A stretch of DNA of 64,000 nucleotides from Salvelinus alpinus. Lineage: Eukaryota; Chordata; Actinopteri; Salmoniformes; Salmonidae. The translations under genes were made by a program, and so were the position numbers. Positions 13,101 through 24,437 of the stretch are shown here, one piece after another. The stretch covers positions 20,428,038 to 20,492,037 of the forward strand of contig NC_092098.1 in the NCBI RefSeq assembly GCF_045679555.1. Reading direction: 5' to 3'. Numbering within the stretch: the first letter of the stretch is position 1; every line of letters starts with the position of its first letter. The notes beneath the pieces are model-generated. The model was given only the letters and a program-made list of their open reading frames with translations, was not told the DNA's origin and did no database searches.

Positions 13101-15859
13101 CCTAGCAACAGGAACAGCTGGTGAACAGGGAGTGACATTAGAACCTTGACCTGAAAGACTAGTCCTTTTATTAACAGGGTGAACAATGACAAGATCTAAT
13201 TTTCAAAGACAACATTTAATACAATTATACAAATAAGATAGAAAAGCATAGTGTGAGGAACATAAACAGAGGAAACCAGTCATATGGGTGGTGAGAATGC
13301 AATGTTACTAATCCATGTAATAATATAATAGAATACAAATATGAAACTGTACCTACCTGATTTTCAGTCCACACCTTTTCATCCATCTTCAGACTGCGGA
13401 CTTTGGACACACTCTGACCCAGACCCCTGTGCACCCCTAAACCACAGAGAAATGGATTAAAGAGAGTTAGATTTCAATATCCTCTACCAGGCACTGTTAT
13501 CTAACATACCAATGTGATACAATTTTTGTTAACCTGACATATTTGAATATGATCATTATAGAATCTAATCAAAGCTCTTGAGTCTTGATCCATTAGTTTC
13601 CGAGGCTGGACTGACCTCTGGAAATGGTTCTGTACCTGCACAGCATTTGCAGAGGACCACACACAGGTTGACAGAGGCCCAGTCTGGGTGGGGGGCGCCA
13701 CAATCTGCACAGCGCTGGTTGGCCTCCTCCGACCAGATCTTCTGGGCCACCGCGTTGCTGGACAGAGAGTGACTGACACAGGCCTGCAGGGCCTCAACCC
13801 ACTGCTCCCGCTGCTGCTCCGACTCGGCCACAAAACTAACCACACAGAACAGAGGTCACAGGGGTTTCACTGTGGGATGTCATTAAAGGGTCATAGGTCA
13901 GTCTCACTCACCTGAATGTCCTGTAGAAGGTGGTGAGGTTGAAGGACCGTTTGTCTGTGCCCTTCACAGTACCCAAATTCATCTCAATGGAGGTGATGCC
14001 AACACCCTGGCTGTGCTCCTGATGACATGAACATCACAGTATTTTTTTTTTAAATTTCTTATCAACTCAAAAATGTAGCTAGTCAATTCACTGACTGGCT
14101 ATAGCTAGATCATCTATATCCTTATCTGCATGAGTAATCATTATTGATATCAATGTTTATTCCCCAAATATACAAGTGTCTCCTCACAGTATAATTAGTT
14201 TAATTTCTGATCTAGAAAATTACTCATAAAAGCCATATCTGTAGCTATGTCATCCTTGAATTGTACAGACAGAAAATGACATCTTCATCAAAAAGTACAA
14301 ATGACAGCCAAAATGTAGTGATAAACAAAAATGTTGTTGAGGCTAATTTAATTAAGCCTAAATTAGCATTATTATTAAGTGTTAGGATTTATATGGAGAC
14401 CTTTGCCTGTCACCTTTAAGAATACATAAAGGACTTTCATGCACGTTTAAAAAAATATATTTCAGAACAAATGCATGTACACATGCACCATGGATACACA
14501 CCTCAGCGTTCCTATAGAGGAAGACACTGTTGGCACAGATGACTACATAGAGCTTGGAGCGCAGTCCACTCATCTCCAGGTATCCTTGCTTACTAATGAG
14601 TGAGACTCTGCTAGCACGCTGTCCACTCGTATCACTGAAGTTCATAAGGGACATCTCCATGCTGTTACAACGCTGCTGAATAGTCTCTTTCAGTACTGAC
14701 ACCCATTCCTCCCTGACGGCTGAAAACACACACACACATCAAATCAAATTGTATTTATCACATGCACCGAATACAACTGGTGTAGACTTTACATCAATAA
14801 TGCCCACAAAGTACTCATATTTCCTCATTGTGACCATTGTTATTTAAGGCTGAACACCTACTGTTGTTCTCAGCACGGAACAAGAATGTCCTGTTCCTTG
14901 TCACCACCTCAAACTTCTGCCCTCCAACATTAAGCACTTCAGTGACAGACAGTATGGCTATGATCCGCTTTGAGTAGACCCCCTGAGGAAAAGAGAGAGG
15001 ACGGGGAAGAAGCGGAGGGGCTATAATAAGTAAGGTATTACACAGTAGACAGTGTGATCTGTGAACCTATGTGTGGCTCTATGGAAGACGTCTGGACCTT
15101 CTCATTTTGAAAGTATCGAAGAAACTGTGCATCCAACATCACCCAACGCTTCTGGAAAACAAGGGTCCTGCAGATAAAACAGAGATTACTTACACTCTCA
15201 TGCATACACACACACATGCATGAACCAACACACAAATGCACGCATGCATGTACAAGCACACACGCACACACCCGCCTCTCTCTTACCCCTGAGGCGGGGT
15301 CTTGTGCAGCCAGCCCATCTTGATAACAGGAGAGTCTTCAGGGTTGAATGATCGTGACAGTGTGCAGCCAAGATAGATACTGTCTTCATCAACAGATGTT
15401 CTCCTGAGATATTAGACACCCACAAAAGCAGAAAGGACATGAATGTTCCCCTTATCTCATCATGTTTGCAATAACCAAAACATGTAGACGAAGGCTTCAT
15501 ACACACACTCACACATAAAACAGTTCAATAGAAACACACCTGTTTTCCTCAATGTCCTCGTACTCAGCCTCATCCACACTAAACTGACTGTGGAAACAGT
15601 TCTGCATGGCCCGCAATGCATCCTCCTATGGTGCAGAATACAAAATGCAAACAATGGATCAAAATATCATCCTTCACACTTTAACAACTTGTGTACAAAA
15701 ATAACTCTGGCATGTGTACAATCGCTAACATAAACGCCCAACACTCAATCACTCTAAACATCTGTAATCACACACAAAAGAAGAGGCTAATAGTACATTC
15801 AAGTAGTACATACACACCCACACATACAGATGTACAGTATAACTTACATTGTTTGCCAT
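4160..15859 (-). CDS. arap1-like: ARAP1-like Arf-GAP/Rho-GAP protein, 28 coding exons, complete
   Basis: GTPase-activating protein for Arf and Rho family proteins, recruited to phosphoinositide membranes by PH domains (family knowledge). Exons, high to low: 15859-15848, 15625-15540, 15403-15287, 15167-15098, 14982-14862, 14719-14502, 14018-13912, 13835-13636, 13436-13357, 13117-12935, 12762-12588, 12427-12302, 12118-11983, 11880-11778, 11648-11453, 7519-7310, 7150-6935, 6781-6676, 6425-6278, 6143-6066, 5902-5828, 5577-5460, 5285-5172, 4966-4833, 4717-4644, 4531-4481, 4356-4293, 4204-4160. All introns are GT-AG and the frame holds, giving about 1120 residues. Rough order: PH1 58-150, PH2 180-268, ArfGAP 285-400, PH3 475-580, PH4 585-685, RhoGAP 700-870, RA 900-1000, PH5 1000-1105. 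The ArfGAP zinc finger reads CADC, 16 residues, CKCC, then GVHRGLG with its arginine; the RhoGAP arginine finger is in [23 protein letters not shown] favours ARAP1 over ARAP2 or ARAP3. The start ATG sits in a four-codon first exon. The SAM and proline-rich N terminus of human ARAP1 (about 1450 residues) is absent. Confidence 0.9.
5597..5722. repeat. 22-bp tandem array in ARAP intron
   Basis: Units of AGGGTTAGCGTTAGGAGCGG and small variants repeat about six times in the intron between ARAP exons at 5577 and 5828. One unit is shortened. The array starts about 20 bases from a splice acceptor. Confidence 0.9.
9023..11217 (-). mobile_element. Middle Tc1-like transposon (family B), itself split
   Basis: Inverted ends CAGTACCAGTCAAAAGTTTG at 9023 and its complement ending at 11217, with TA on each side. 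The minus-strand transposase remnant includes the C-terminal catalytic block [18 protein letters not shown] (from about 9400 down) and, further right, the DNA-binding block [25 protein letters not shown] 3' end interrupts it at about 10046-10653. Stops and frameshifts make it inactive. Confidence 0.88.
10046..10653 (+). mobile_element. LINE 3' fragment inserted in Tc1 family B
   Basis: Carries the C-terminal end of a non-LTR retrotransposon polyprotein (frames with [19 protein letters not shown] and [16 protein letters not shown]), a 3' UTR, and the tail ACATTTGATTTGATTTGAT. Tc1 family B sequence resumes directly after, with CATAGCGCTTCATGG. It is 5'-truncated, as LINE insertions usually are. 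The same tail occurs in the other LINE fragments of this window. The clade looks L2-like, uncertain. Confidence 0.8.
14739..14800 (-). mobile_element. Short LINE 3' tail in ARAP intron
   Basis: ATCAAATCAAATTGTATTTA followed by TCACATGC and GGTGTAGACTTTAC matches the reversed 3' tail of the LINE family seen at 55865 and 39398. It is only about 60 bases, sitting about 20 bases from an ARAP exon. Confidence 0.7.
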
Positions 15860-17074
15860 GACATCTGTGTCTGGCCTCTCTTAACTCGAGAACAGCTATA
15901 CAGGTTAGCTGTGACAAAGAGGTGGAGACGAACAACTGAAGCCAAAGGATTACAGTAAAGGAATCGTTTCTCTGTTATGCTGCGTCACAGGTCCCAATGA
16001 AAAAATGTGCCCGGACAGGTTTACCTGACGATACTGAATAAACTGTATTACATACATCACATGTCAGCTAAAGTCGATTGTTTACATTTTACGAAAGACA
16101 ATAGCTGTATGACACGTATTACCCCTGCATGTTGACTCTGACCAAATAATCAAACATAAAGTCAGAACTATGAACAAGTGTAGTAACCTCACAACTGCTG
16201 GTAAGGAAGTAAATTAATACAGTAACTTTATACAATAACTCAATAATTATTCCCAAAGTCTGAGAATAGTTCAAATAGATAAACTAACGGGGTTCGAGTA
16301 AGAAATGGGTACTATAATCTGGCCACCTGCTTGGGATGGTGAGCCCCATCCCTGTGACAATGGCCCTTTCATCACAGCAGGTATAACAGGAAGTGGGCTT
16401 AAGAAACTGGCATCAGAGAGACTAATCTTCCTCATGAAACTGCAATAACCCTGAACAAAGAGACTTTATTTGATATTTACAGCAGCTTCTCCATGACTCC
16501 TAATTCATGTCATGGCACAGGACCACAGGCATAAGAGTAAGGTATAATAATTTATATATTGAGACAGTGCAACTACAGGTGAACCTGTACAGTCTGACCT
16601 GTACTGTATCTTCTGTAAATTCTACAGTATATTATAAGCAATATAACTAATTTTAATTCTATGAAGAATACCACTCGTTTTTGAAAGTGCATTCATGACA
16701 GTCAATTTTCATCAGAAAATATATGATTATTATAGAAGCAGATCTGCGAACACAGCAGGCAGGTAAAGCATAGCAGCGAGGGGCAATCTGTGACCTTACC
16801 TGTAGCTCTTAGACTCTTGTAACTCTCTGCTGAACTGCTACCTTTGTACATAAGATGTTGGCGATGCAATGACAAATGCTCAGTAATATCAATGTACTGG
16901 AGTGATAATATATCCCCCAAAAAGTAATTTTCCTTTGCAATAGTAAAGTTTAGACTCACCAACCTTAATAGTCTTCTTCCCTCTTCTCTGGTGAGTGACA
17001 TGAGAGAGGTGAGAACATTCTTCTCTGTCTAAATTAGGAAATTATGGTAGTGTATTGAGAAAGAGGGTGTGTGC

Positions 17075-17079
<5 letters not shown>
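15860..17079. other. Upstream region of the ARAP-like gene, no gene seen
   Basis: Sequence between the ARAP start codon and the GA repeat. A minus-strand frame at 16702-17001 has no recognisable homology. The ARAP promoter and any untranslated exon should lie here, but I cannot place them. Confidence 0.4.

Positions 17080-17156
<77 letters not shown>
17080..17156. repeat. (GA)n microsatellite
   Basis: About 38 uninterrupted GA dinucleotides in the intergenic space between the divergent ARAP-like and ercc6l genes. It produces a spurious Arg-Glu frame. Confidence 0.98.
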
Positions 17157-17161
<5 letters not shown>

Positions 17162-17622
17162 ATGTCATACCATAACAATAAATAATAGCGTCATCTTGCT
17201 GTCAGTTGGGATAGCTGGCCAGATGTTCAAATATGACTACGATAATGCCTTTGGCTGCTAGACAATGAAAGAAAGTTGAAAGAAAATCAATAGAACAGGA
17301 GAAATCGTATGAGTAAGTCTTTATTAAAAAAATCATTGCTTCTATGGTGAGATTTTTGCTATAGGCTACTTTCAAGTAAGGAAAGACATGCCTCATAAAA
17401 TGAAGTAAAACGTCCAGGTTTCAAATAATTAAGGAATATAAAAAATACAGCTATGTTAATGGTAGGCCTAACCATCTTCTGGTAAATGGAAAGGCTTTCC
17501 CAAACATCTTCTCTATTAAATGCTAACTACAGTAGCTACAAAGCAGCCTAGCTACCTGTCAGAATGATATCATAATTATTTGCATCAATCCAGTAGCCAT
17601 TTATTTTTCAAACTCCTGCACT

Positions 17623-17822
17623 TTACTTTACTATTTATATTTTTGACTATTTTTACTTCACTATATTCCTAAAGAAAATAATGTACTTTTTACTCCATAC
17701 ATTTTCCCTGACACCTAAAAGTACTTGTTACATGTTGAATGTAAAATGGTCCAATTCACTCGCTTATCAAGAGAACAACCCTGGTCATCCCTACTGCCTC
17801 TGATCTGGTGGACTCACTAAGT
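17623..17822. repeat. Fragment of salmonid hAT-like non-autonomous element
   Basis: CTTTACTATTTATATTTTTG, AATAATGTACTTTTTACTCC and CTACTGCCTCTGATCTGGTG are blocks I recall from an abundant salmonid non-autonomous element. Both ends are missing. It interrupts the upstream half of the block that has a second copy in ercc6l intron 2. Confidence 0.5.
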
Positions 17823-18556
17823 GCTTAGTGAGAATTTCACAGGGTGGTAAAGTGCACAGTGATGAGTTTGATGCTGCTTTCCAATAAATATCGAGGGTCT
17901 TATTCTAATGACATGATGATCAATTCCTGACTGCCGTTTGACAAATAAAAAATATTATCGCTCTTATCCATAATAATCTGATCATGTAGACTAGCCCACC
18001 AGCATTGCCATACCAGCACTGTATCTGTGAGTTGTTGGCTAGTGCTCACATGCCAAGACCAGAGTAGGCACCACTGCTATTTAATGCAACAGTTTTTGTG
18101 ACAAAACAATCAGTAGAGTTGAACATGCTATGGAAACACGTTGAACTTTAGATTTGTATTTGGTAAATGAAAATTTAAGCGAACATTTTAAAGTTGCGTG
18201 CACTACGTCATCAGGCACTGGTTTTTATTTGGTGGAAACACCACTAATGGGAATATTTGCATATTTTCTATATGCAGCTTCTAGAATATTCGCATGAAAA
18301 TGTTTCGCCAACTGGATGGAAACCTACCTTTTGACTGATTTTTCATAGAGAAATTCCTTTACCTTGGCTGGTTCCTCCCACTTAAAATATTTTCCACTTG
18401 ATAATACACCGCGCATGTGCAAAATCGATTCAAAATGCGATTCGTTTGAAATATGTGGCGGGGAGATTCGTTGGCGTTACGCAGTCAAAGCGAAGCACAG
18501 GCGAGTCCCAATGCAACACAAATGAAATAATCCAAACAAAACGAACTGGCAATACA

Positions 18557-21500
18557 ATGGACAACTCAAAACACCTAATTGCGAAGATGTCGGAGAAATT
18601 GGAGAAGTAAGTTTCTAAAGAAAAAAGCCTACTGAATGCTAACTATTGCACGTTTAGCATCCCGTCCAATACAATGTTAGCTAGCTAGAGAAGTTCACCC
18701 TCGCTAGAAATGATGTTGCTAACTTGTTAGTTACTGTAGTTGTTACTAGGTAATTAACCTTTTTGGTTTAACTTAAGTATTGAATAATTCAGTACGGCCA
18801 AATGGTTTGTAACGTAAATTTGAGATGCTTAGCTAGCTAAATACGTTAGCCAGGGAGGAAGAGGCGAAGTCAGTAGCTAACAACGTTAGCTATAGATAAA
18901 TCAACTTTCTTACACTATAGCCACATTCAGTCAAATATCCAGATAGGTGGGTTGGTCAGCTTTACAGTACTATTTGCCAGCATGGCCGACCCACTTGTTT
19001 ACAGCTGCACTAGGGTCAGACAGGCTTCCTGTGTAGCTTAACTAAATCACTGCTAACCCGGCACAACTGAGTATGGCTCAGAAAACATGCATCAATCCAG
19101 GGATGAGAAATGTGTTGTACTCCGAATTTTCCCATTTATCCCAACTGTGTCAATGGGAAGATTGAACGACTGCTAGTTTATTCTCGAAAACTGACCTCAT
19201 TGTCCTCATTCTAGGTAGAAGCCACAGCAGCCGTTTTGGCTCCTTTGTTGTTAAACACCAGGTGCCATTCCTTAATGGCTACTGCTAGCTAGCATGAGGA
19301 CGAAAACTATAGTTTACAACAAAAAAGTAATTAAATCTTCTCGGTGTAACAGTTGGGATAATGGCACAATTCGAGTACAACACATTTCTTATTCCTGGAT
19401 TGAGGTACGTTTTCCAGACTCTGTCTTAATCTACAAAGAAAGCCTGTAGAAACCTAGTGCAAGCAGGACAGATTTGCTGGCTAAATCCATAATATTAAGG
19501 TGTTGGGATGTAATGTTTCAGCGACGTGCATCGGTCCCCGATTCAAACGTTTGAGATACTGCAACTGTCCGCGGACCCCAAACCGAACCAAATGTAGCAT
19601 ACATTGGTCAGAAAATACATTCAAACGTTACAAATCTCCGATTCACTAACCAAGGTAAAGACAGTTTCAAGTTTTGACAAGATATTCGCGATTTCAAACC
19701 TCAATAGCTTCCAAACCACTTGAGCCACAGACTCCAAATAAGTGTCATGATGTTGGAAAAATTTCGCATACCATTGCACAGGTCTTATTTTCACGATTTG
19801 GACATGAATTCGCTTTCCAAAGCTAATAAAAATGTGGCAATGTGAGCGGAATTTTGTATTCCTAGTTGAATTAGTTAGGGAGCGTAAACAAAGTAAATGT
19901 TTCTGAAATCAATGTTAGTGCTTCGAATCACCTCGATTCATTCTCAAATAAAACCACATCGCACTAAAACGTATTGTTCCTGTATTGGGGCCCATGTATC
20001 TAGATAGGTATCCAGTCGTCTTGAAAGGGAAAGATGCACATCCCTACTAAGGTGCTAATATTATGCTTATTTTATAGGTCATTGTCAATGGACACCGAGG
20101 AGATGGAGACCTACCAGAGGTATGTGGGAGGAAGATTATCATGTTAATGTCTTCAGAACACAATTCTGAAGAATTTACACAAATATTGCTGTTGTAGCTC
20201 TTATTGCGGGACTTTGCGTGTGGGAAAATCACCTCACTAGTCAGCCTATTATATGTATTGAACATTCATATTGGACTGTACACACAGCCTTACCTTTGTA
20301 TTGTGATACCATCTATGAAATGGGGTATCATTGTCTCCTCAGTTACACCCGCAGAACACAATTCTGAAAAGCTAAATAATGTTAGCCTAGTAGTAGTGCT
20401 TTATTTTGGGACTATGACTGTGGAAAATCACCTCTAATCAGTCTATTAATTTATATGTATTGAACATTCATATTGCACAGTACAGCATTACCTATGGATT
20501 GTGGATCCATGACATTGAGTCAGTCTACTCAGTGACACCCACAGAACACAATTCTGAAGAGTTTACACGTATTAGTGTCATAGCTCTTACTTTTCCTATG
20601 GGAAATCACCTCTCTAGTGAGCCTTTTATACGCATTGAATGAATGTTCCATATGGTATAATGTGTATAAGTATGCCCCTTTGCAATTATGGAGTCCTCCA
20701 ATATGTCCAGTGAGAATTCAATAAAAAAAATACAGTTTAGACTATACATTGAATTTACTGTAAAACGGATGCCCTGCTTCACATTTCTGAAAATAGTAAA
20801 ACAATTATTTATTTCATATGAATCGATTCTTTTTGACAAACCTAATGATTCACTTTGCCATTGTAGTAGTTGGGGTTCGGTTCAATCGTGGTGAATCAAA
20901 ATAATAATTTCTGAATTGCAAACAGTAAAAGGAAAAAAAAGTTGTAGCCTTTTGGATTGTGTCATAGCAAAACTTATTTTGTAGATATTTTAAGTTGATT
21001 GGGACATTTAGTTTATTGGGCACTGCAACTAAATATATGCTAATAGTCAGCCTTAAGTAAACACTTCTAAAGTAAGACAAATATAGGGCCCTATAAAATC
21101 TGTGATGCAGAAACTCATGCTGAAACAGTAATTTCTAAAGGTTGTCCACCAAAAACTTCCCAATTAAATGTTGACTGCAAAATAGGCCTACCTGGCAGAA
21201 TGATGTCTATCAATTGGGTGCGCATTTGTTTAGCAAACAATGCCATCGCATGTGCAGTACAGAAACACTGCTAGTAACGCAATGGTCTCTTGCTAGGTGC
21301 ACAGTTGAATTAAAGGGAACTACACCCTCAATAATTTTCCGAAATATTTTTCCCATACCTCAACTGGTCTTCTGATGTGGTTAAATACTTATTGTGTACT
21401 TAGAACATCTACTTTTGTTATTGTTAAATGAAATTAAGAGTGAATCTGAAAATGCCAAACCTGGTAAAATCAAGCTGAATTTGGGTGATAATCTATTGGG

Positions 21501-24403
21501 TTTTATAGGGCCCTATAATTGACTAAAATAGAATATGCACATTTTCTTCAGGAAATGTGTGCTTGCTTCACCTGTCAAAGCCTTTGTATGGTAGTGGGAG
21601 TTTGCTTTGTCTCTTCTTTGTCTCTTGACGGATTTTTAAGGAAGTTCCTTTCCATTGGCAGGTTGTTGTTCTTTCCATTTGACAATACACAGCGCATGTT
21701 CAAAATCGAAACGTGATTTGTTTGAAATATGTGGTGTAGAGAACTGTTACGCATTCAAAGCACAGGCGAACAGGAAATGCTGAGTCCCAATGCAACATCC
21801 AGGCAACACATAAGTGAAATAATGTACACAAAATTAACCGGCAAGACGGACATCTCAAACCACAGCTGTCTGTTTCTCCGAAAAACTGTCATTTTTGTCC
21901 TCGTGCTATGTAGCAGAAGCCACAGCAGCCATTTTGACTGAAACTGCCTTTCCAATCAGCTCCTTTGTTGCTCAACACAACATGTTAGCATGAGGACGAA
22001 AATGGCAGTTTACTTAACTAGCGGTCGTTAAATCTTATAATAATAATGGGATTATTGGGATAATGGGACCATTCTGAGCCACCGTTACTATTCCCACCAA
22101 GTATGTCAACACTATTGGTGCGATGTGGATGGTGTTTGCCTTTCACATCAGTGACTTGGGTTCTATTCCCTTCCCTGCCCTGCGTTCACTTGAATACCAA
22201 AAGGCAAACATTTGTTGGTGAGGTCTCTAGATGTTGTACTAAGTTTTAGTATTATTACAAAGGGTACAACTTAATTTATTATGCTATAATTAGTATTTTT
22301 GCTTGCCCCACATCTCAAAAAATGAAATTTATTTTACTAGGCAAGTCAGTTAAGAACAAATTCTTATTTACAATGATGGCCAAACTTGGACAGCGCTGGA
22401 CCAATTATGCACCGCCCTATGGGACTCCCATTCACGGCCGGATGTGATACATCCTGGATTTATGCCTCTTGCACTGAGATGCAGTGCCTTAGACCGCTGC
22501 ACCACTCAGGAGCCCTTAAATTGGTTACAGTTAATACATTTTGCATGTCTTTATTGTAAAATTTGTGCATTAATTATGTAACGACATTCTGACCTTGTTT
22601 AGCATTTTCTAGTGGGCCCAATTGTGGCATGATTCCATTATTTGTATCTGTTTGCATCAGTTTCAGTGGCAGACTTATTTTGAAGGCAAACCGCTAATTC
22701 CACAATTTTTACTAATCACTAATGTTTTTCACATCGGGGTTCTTCATACCACCTCAGTGGTGAAGATTTTGAAGTAAACTATGCCCAGGGTAAGGGCAAC
22801 AAGTCAGGTACAGACAGAAAAAGCATTGTTAAAGGCCCAGTGCAGTCAAATGTGAGTTTCCTGTGTTTTATATATATTTCCTGAGGTTGGAATAATACTG
22901 TGAAAAATATGATAATGCAATTTTAGTGTAATAGACCACCTGACATTTCAGCCTGTTGTGGTGGGATGGAGTTCTGGTCTGCCTGATGATATCACCTGGT
23001 GGTAAATTAGTTAACAGACCAATAAGAAAGAGTTCTAAACCTCTCTGCCAATAGAGGCTAGGTTTCAGTTTTCCCTTCCTCACTCAAACCAAACCCAGAC
23101 AGTCCTAGCAGAATTTATTTGATATTGAGATAAAAATGGCTGTATTGGACATTTTTTAAGCAACAAAGATAGTGGTCCTCTGTAGCTCAGTTGGAAGAGC
23201 ATGGCGCTTGCAAGGCCAGGATGGGTTTGATTCCTGGGACCACCCATGGATAAAATGTATGCACGCATGACTAAGTTGCTTTGGATGAAAGCATCTGCTA
23301 AATGGCTTATTATGGTTATACACTACCGTTCAGAAGTTTGGGGTCACTTAGAAATGTCCTTGTTTTTGAAAGAAAAGCAACAACAACAAAAAAGTTAATT
23401 TTAAAATAACATCAAGTTGATCAGAAATGCAGTGTAGACATTGTGAATGTTGAAAATGACTATTGTAGCTGGAAACGGCTTTTTATTTTATTTTTATGAA
23501 ATATCTACATAGGTGTACAGAGGCCCATTATCAGCAACCATCACTCCTGTGTTCCAATGGTGCGTGGCTTTTTCTTTGCAACTCTGCCTAGAAGGCCAGC
23601 ATCCCAGGGTCGACTCTTCACTGTTGACATTGAGACTGGTGTTTTGCGGGTACTCTTTAATGAAGCTGTCAGTTGAGGACTTGTGAGGTGTCTGTTTCTC
23701 AAACTAGACACTCTAATGTACTTGTCCTCTTGCTCAGTTGTGCACCGGGGCCTCCCACTCTTTCTATTCTGGTTAGAGCCCGTTTGCACTGTTCTGTGAA
23801 GGGACTAGTACACAGCATTGTATGAGATCTTCAGTTTCTTGGCAATTTCTTGCATGGAATAGCCTTCATTTCTCAGAACAAGAATAGACTGACGAGTTCC
23901 AGAAGAAAGATCTTTGTTTCTAGCCATTTTGAGCCTGTAATCAAACACACAAAAATGCTGACGCTCCAGATACTCAACTAGTCTAAAGAAGGCCAGTTTT
24001 ATTGCCTCTTTAAAATCAGCACAACAGTTTTCAGCTGTGCTAACATAATTGCAAAAGGGGTTTCTAATGATCAATTAGCCTTTTAAAATTATAAACTTGG
24101 ATTAGCTAACACAACTTGCCATTGGAACACAGGCCCATTTATCAGCAACCATCACTCCTATGTAGATATTCCATAAAAAATCTCCAGTTTCCAGCTACAA
24201 TAGTAATTTACAACATTAACAAGGTCTACCCTGCATTGATCAATTTGATGTAATTTTAATGGACTAAAAATGTGCTGCTCAAAAACAAGGACATTTCTAA
24301 GTGACCCCAAACTTTTGAAAGGTAGTGTTCCGTCTTTCGGATGGGACATTAAACGGATGTCTTGGCTCTCTGTGGTCACTAAAGATCCCATGGCACTTAT
24401 CGT

Positions 24404-24437
<34 letters not shown>

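Noticed and set aside
13400-13436. Val instead of Glu in the ArfGAP motif CAG-x-HRGLG as a possible loss of activity
   Set aside because: That position is variable in ArfGAP families (Ile and Val are common) and the zinc ligands and catalytic arginine are present.
17055-17261. Open frame with a long Arg-Glu repeat
   Set aside because: It is a translation of the (GA)n microsatellite, with no exon context or homology.
20140-20700. CRISPR-like repeat array
   Set aside because: Only three diverged units of about 195 bases with no short repeat/spacer pattern; this is vertebrate intron DNA.
18641-22290. Telomere-like or regulatory function for TTAGC-rich sequence in ercc6l intron 1
   Set aside because: The motif is GTTAGC/TAGCTA, not TTAGGG, and is irregular; kept only as a word-cluster observation.
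23172-23243. A tRNA-Ala gene
   Set aside because: The fold is good, but the sequence runs straight into a known SINE body type and the B box is degenerate, so a retroposon head is the better call.
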